Positions 59,722 to 64,000 of a stretch of DNA of 64,000 nucleotides are shown here, piece after piece (the stretch's first letter is position 1; the number at the start of each line of letters is the position of its first letter). The stretch spans positions 23,477,567 to 23,541,566 of the forward strand of contig CM037777.1 of assembly GCA_021229015.1 (NCBI GenBank), written 5' to 3'. A model generated the notes under the pieces. It had not been told where the DNA came from and did no database searches. It saw only the letters and a list, made by a program, of their open reading frames with translations. The translations under genes and the position numbers were made by a program. This DNA is from Solen grandis (lineage: Eukaryota; Mollusca; Bivalvia; Adapedonta; Solenidae).

Positions 59722-60852
59722 ACACGAGTTACCAGCCTTAATTAACTTTATCTATTTTATTTTCAGATTATTGTGACATTATAATTTATTTCTTCGAAAT
59801 TCTGTATATGATGATGTACTCTACTGTTATGTACAAATCTGAAAGTCTGTCTGTCATATTATCATCATTATTCATTACGCTATATTTAGTAACATTTGAT
59901 ATTAATGAAATTTCTAAAAATAAATGTGTCTCTGAAGCAATAGCATACTGCATTAATACATACGACAGTTTATCGACAGCTTTGATTTAAAAAGGTACCA
60001 TTTAGTTAAAAATAAAACAATTTTCTAGAATGTTGGCAATAATTTCCTTTTAACTGACAAAAACAGACTCTGAATATATGGTTTTAAACAGTTGAATGAC
60101 ACGTAAGTTTTAAACGTGATCTGATCAATACGTGCGGTATTTAATTTCTCTTCTTCTTCACAGGTGAATATAACAATGGCACAATGGACTTAACGGAGTT
60201 TGGTTTCGTTGAAACGTGGCCCGGGTGTTGGGAGAGAAGAAATGCAGGAATCAGAACTTCACATTTTGCTAAAATATATGTTGATATGGTGTGTAGAGTT
60301 AGACCATCTTTCTTTCTCTCTCTTTCTCTGCGTCTCTCTCTCTCGGTCTGAGTCTCTCTCTAAAGTAATGAATTGCATATTCTACAATGTCCTAAACCAA
60401 TGTGCAACACTTTCCCTTTTTTATCTTTATTTCTCCCTCATGTATACCATTTATCATCAACCAAGCCATTTCTCTCAATATTTTCCCCTTTGTCCATCCC
60501 TCTCTCAATCAGCGTACATGATTTCATCGTGCGTGCTGTATCCTGTATACACGTACACTAACAATGCGCTGTGCATTCTACTTAGTAAACTGGATTTCCT
60601 GATCACAGTCGCCTTTCTGTTGGACATCACGTAATCACTATTTAAAAACAAGCATCAAGCCATTTCAACTGTCAATTAACAATAACACGACTTCCTCCTC
60701 GTGAGATCGTTTTGCTGATTTAAAGATAAAAATCGATCAAACAATCATGGAAACGAACAGTTCCGGTTGCCCATTCCTAATCTCTAGATATCGAAATTCT
60801 GAGCAGTTTCCGGGTCAGGCTTTAGATATTAATTAGCCCCTGTCAGTCCCCT
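59722..60852. other. Spacer left of the MULE transposon
   Basis: CT-rich microsatellite at about 60309-60362. Open frames here are by-products of that composition. No gene recognised. Confidence 0.5.
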
Positions 60853-60860
60853 TTTTATCC

Positions 60861-60886
60861 GGTGTCTTCCCAACTGTCCCACTTTT
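60861..60886 (+). repeat. Left terminal inverted repeat of the MULE
   Basis: Begins GGTGTCTTCCCAACTGTCCC. It pairs with 63221-63246 with three mismatches. TTTTATCC target duplication lies immediately outside. Confidence 0.9.
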
Positions 60887-61237
60887 ATATAAAACAGTAA
60901 AAATCAAGGTGGGACAGTTGGGAATCATGCTTAATTGGATAACAATAGACTGTCATGGATGAGTGACTATAGTCTTTACCTAAATGGATGGAATATTTCA
61001 GTGCAATTATTTGTCTTATTGTCTTATATTATTAAGAGAATAGTATTTATGGTTAGTAATATATTGCATTAGTATTGATAATATTAAGTTTTTATTTCAT
61101 GTGTCATGAACAAATCAAATAAAGACAGGGCTATATTCGGATGTGGTACAATTTATTGTATTTTGTTTTAATTTGAAAACAAGCATTTCATTTAAACAAC
61201 TGTGACATTCCACCCTACTGATCTGTTCTATACAGAG

Positions 61238-62647
61238 TTACTCGTCAAACCGAATCAAATGCGATGCACAATCGGCATACTCCATCACAGTGATTTCTTC
61301 AGCCATGTACTTGTGTTTCAGGGCAGACAGTCTCTGTTCAAGTTGTCGGTATTTCCTCCTCTTCTTTTCTCTCACTCCTCCGGCACTGTGCTGAAGAATT
61401 TTGATAGCATTGGCAGCTTCAATCCTTTGTATTGTTTCCAAGAACTTGTAAATGTTCGGATGTGACTGTCTCATACTTTTCTTTAGTTTGTTGTGCCAGC
61501 CTTCCAAGTTGTTTGTTGTTCTTGGTCCTTCTGTCTCGAAATGGTTCCAGTTGTCCTTGTCTCCCTCAACCCAATGTTCAGTGACATAGTCTGTGAACCT
61601 TGAAACATCCACTGGAATCTCTGCATTTTCAGCATCCGTCAGTGCGACAAACCACACATCTTCAACATGTTGTATGGGGACTAGAGGCAGAACTGCAGCT
61701 CTTCTTCCTAGTTTCTTAAAGTCCTCATTCTCAGAATACAGTCCAACTAAGCCAAGCTTCTGTATCTTCCGCCAAACACACTGTGTGTAATGAAAAAAAC
61801 ACCCTTTCACATTCACATTTGGAAACACTCTGCGAGCTGCCTGCTTGGTTGCTGCCTCAAAGTCTATCAGGAGTGTGTCTGGTCCCAGTTCCATTCCTAT
61901 TTCCCTGCATTTCTGTTGAAGATGTTGAAAAAGTCTGCAGTAAATCCTTTCACTTTTTCCAGGCAGAAGGGCAAACACTAACGGATACATGTGTCCATCA
62001 ATATATCCATGGAGTGTGTAGACCTGGCTGAATATGTCTGGGCACACATAAAATGTTCCGTCTCCATATATGGTTGGGTTCTGTGCCAGATGCTGGAGAT
62101 TTGTTCTTGTAGCAAAAATCAGCATCCTGTTGTCATTCTCTGCCTCATCAACCAGTAGGAACTGCTCACCAGTGTGCGTTTCAGTCCATTTTCCATCCAA
62201 ATCTATGTCACTCCTGGACTTTGGTATCCCCGGTCTCAATGCACCTCTTTCCCTGTATAGAGATGACTTGGTGGAGGGGAAGGTTGGTAATCCTTTGCAG
62301 ACTTGTTCTGCATCTTCGTCCCATTCTCTGTCTCTCAGACTGGATATGACTTCTTCATATATTGACGGAATCGGCGTGGTTTCTTCGCGTGCCCTCTTTC
62401 GCATGAGTTGATTTATTTCATGGCGCTTCAGTTCCATGTGTTCGGCTGCATGATTATGGGTATTGGTCACAGAAACTGGAATGTTGTCAGCTGTTGTGAT
62501 TTTAGCAGAACAGGTTCGGACATGACAGACCCAGTACACCCTTGTTGGTTTTCGGTTTTTGACCTGGTATCTGAATCCATTGTAAACCAGACTATCACCA
62601 CCACGTTGGTTCTTGACAAACTGCACACTCACTTGTGCATTTGCCAT
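61238..62647 (-). CDS. MULE transposase with N-terminal FLYWCH zinc finger
   Basis: Uninterrupted 469-residue frame from an ATG at 62647. Residues about 8-66 form a FLYWCH zinc finger: SLVYNGFRYQ, YWVCHVRTC and HNH, with ligands C41, C46, H64 and H66. This is the usual DNA-binding module of animal MULEs. Residues about 190-390 are the MULE transposase domain (RNase H fold): first Asp in IYGDGTFYVCP (D196), second in LLIDFEAA (D262), C283/H286 in KGCFFHYTQCVWRKIQ, and the Glu in NNLEGWHNKLKK (E382). These supply the complete DDE triad for cut-and-paste transposition. The C-terminus is a basic coiled-coil-like tail. No stop, frameshift or intron, and the ORF sits between matching TIRs, so the element may still be functional. 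Confidence 0.9.
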   Translation of the reverse strand: MANAQVSVQFVKNQRGGDSLVYNGFRYQVKNRKPTRVYWVCHVRTCSAKITTADNIPVSVTNTHNHAAEHMELKRHEINQLMRKRAREETTPIPSIYEEVISSLRDREWDEDAEQVCKGLPTFPSTKSSLYRERGALRPGIPKSRSDIDLDGKWTETHTGEQFLLVDEAENDNRMLIFATRTNLQHLAQNPTIYGDGTFYVCPDIFSQVYTLHGYIDGHMYPLVFALLPGKSERIYCRLFQHLQQKCREIGMELGPDTLLIDFEAATKQAARRVFPNVNVKGCFFHYTQCVWRKIQKLGLVGLYSENEDFKKLGRRAAVLPLVPIQHVEDVWFVALTDAENAEIPVDVSRFTDYVTEHWVEGDKDNWNHFETEGPRTTNNLEGWHNKLKKSMRQSHPNIYKFLETIQRIEAANAIKILQHSAGGVREKKRRKYRQLEQRLSALKHKYMAEEITVMEYADCASHLIRFDE

Positions 62648-63193
62648 TTTAGCTTATAATTTCAGACGATGTTACTTAGTGAAATTTTACTATCAAATGA
62701 AGACATTTACATCAGAATGTAAATATATTGTATCTGATACAGTTCAGTTCATTAATGAGATATCACAGTTTGAAAGTCACAATAAATTGATAACCAAAAA
62801 TGTTAATTACTTCAAATCAAATTGTTTACCTTAAGTAGTAAACTGATAAAGGACTTGTTTGTATTTCTTAATCCAATCACTTAGCAATATATACAGGATA
62901 AATGGATTTTTGGCCAATCAATTAACACAATTTAAAGAAAAATAAAAAATGCTTGTTATTTTTATTACAATTAATTTAGTAACCCTAATTAATGGACCTT
63001 AATAAACACATTTTATAAAGAAATAATACAATATAACTAAAACATGAAATTTTACCTCTTAAAATACAAAATCAAAAAAAAAATCAGAAACAAAATCAGA
63101 TAATACAACTTCAATTCATTTTAATGTGTTGTAGTTTGAAATAGATTATAATCCCTTATCAAAACACACCCAGCAAGGTGCTAAAAATCTTGA
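62648..63193 (-). promoter_or_regulatory. Promoter-side region of the MULE
   Basis: About 550 bp of AT-rich non-coding sequence between the right subterminal repeats and the transposase start. Transposase promoter and binding sites are expected here; no specific TATA box is assigned. Confidence 0.4.
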
Positions 63194-63220
63194 GTGGGAC
63201 AGTTGGGAAACAAAATATCA

Positions 63221-63246
63221 AAAAGTGGGACAGTTGGGCATAAACC
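63221..63246 (-). repeat. Right terminal inverted repeat of the MULE
   Basis: Complement begins GGTTTATGCCCAACTGTCCC. The matching TTTTATCC target duplication follows at 63247-63254. Confidence 0.9.
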
Positions 63247-63254
63247 TTTTATCC

Positions 63255-64000
63255 TGGTCACATTTATGTATCTAACTTTTTTTTCTATCTATGTAGTTAC
63301 TTCAGTAATGCTCTCTCTCCTACTGTCTCTGAATTAAGAACTTACTGGCTTTTTCACGCATTTGAGAACTCTTTCCAGTAACATCGGCAAGATGATAAGG
63401 CAGAAAAAGAACTTAGGCTTCAGGATGGAAAACAAAAGGATTAACACCTTACCGGCATGCCACACAAAGCCTCGTGGAAAATTACCGGCCCCGGTACAGT
63501 AAACAAACATGGGCATTTAGCTGCACCCTGTCATCTGTTGGAATATCGATGGATAAACTTAAATAGTCTATTGATCACAACACAGATTCTCCGGCTGATA
63601 AATATCCAAACAATCAACCAATAAACACCGAGGCAAAGAAACTCCTAACATAAAGGGAACTGTGTATCACAGCGCCTCCCGAAACCAACGTATCTCGCAC
63701 CCAATTAGAGTGTGTTATAGAACAGTGTGGCACGCACCATCGGATAGCTGACAAATGTCGACTTCGTATGTTGACACATGAAGTTTTGTTACCTCTTGAA
63801 GCGAGCGAGCTGTATAGCCTGATACAGCCCTACAGAAAGCAAAGCCTGACAAAGACGTGTAACATTTATCAGTCAGCCAAAATTGTTAACTGTTACATGA
63901 TAATAAAACATATGCAGATAATAGGCAACAGAAGCTGTTCAAACATTATTTTGTTCTTTTAACTTTTCATGATGATGATGATAATGATGATGGTGGTGGT
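63255..64000. other. Right-edge spacer with (ATG)n microsatellite
   Basis: No gene recognised. A GATGATGATGATAATGATG tract begins at 63970 and runs into the window edge. Confidence 0.6.

Larger units (their letters stand above)
60861..63246 (-). mobile_element. Complete autonomous Mutator-like (MULE) transposon
   Basis: 2386 bp. Terminal inverted repeats of 26 bp (60861-60886 and 63221-63246) match at 23 of 26 positions and share the core CCCAACTGTCCCACTTTT. An 8-bp perfect target duplication, TTTTATCC, flanks it (60853-60860 and 63247-63254), as expected for MULEs (8-10 bp). Extra copies of GTGGGACAGTTGGG lie just inside each end (60909-60922 and 63194-63207), in inverted orientation to the outer copy at the left end and direct at the right. 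One intact transposase gene fills the interior. Confidence 0.9.

Noticed and set aside
60200..60634. 144-codon frame left of the MULE
   Set aside because: Composition driven by a CT-rich repeat; no similarity seen.

Overview
This is eukaryotic, AT-rich, intron-rich genomic DNA, most likely from a bivalve mollusc. That call is an inference from the mix of repeats and from animal-type split genes; the species is not determined. There are no operons, CRISPR arrays or convincing tRNA or rRNA genes. One 100-base run of N sits at 42501-42600.

Host genes, left to right. The 5' part of a TMEM260-like O-mannosyltransferase gene runs off the left edge (minus strand, coding exons at 2082-2194, 1436-1545 and 559-589). 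A complete class II fumarate hydratase gene follows (minus strand, eight coding exons, 10130-21542). Its last exon carries a one-base insertion that breaks the frame. A complete V-ATPase subunit D gene follows (plus strand, seven coding exons, 32760-40314, 248 residues). A SERTA-domain transcriptional co-regulator gene with a single visible coding exon lies at 45245-46276 (minus strand). Exon boundaries were read by eye from GT/AG sites and phases and are mutually consistent for all split genes. The four host genes have no obvious shared pathway.

The rest is repeat-rich. TTAA-flanked piggyBac-like MITEs, TA-flanked Tc1/mariner/pogo-like elements (one nested in an older MITE), long foldback elements and tRNA-derived SINEs occupy introns and spacers. 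A group of elements shares a 5' motif (GCTCACCTGAG) and a 3' terminal hairpin but has unrelated tandem-repeat cores; the largest holds eight copies of a 165-bp unit. Simple repeats are frequent from 49 kb on.

The most notable find is an apparently intact autonomous Mutator-like (MULE) transposon at 60861-63246. It has one uninterrupted 469-codon FLYWCH plus MULE transposase gene, 26-bp terminal inverted repeats and a perfect 8-bp target duplication. No wholly new biochemical system could be supported from the sequence alone.
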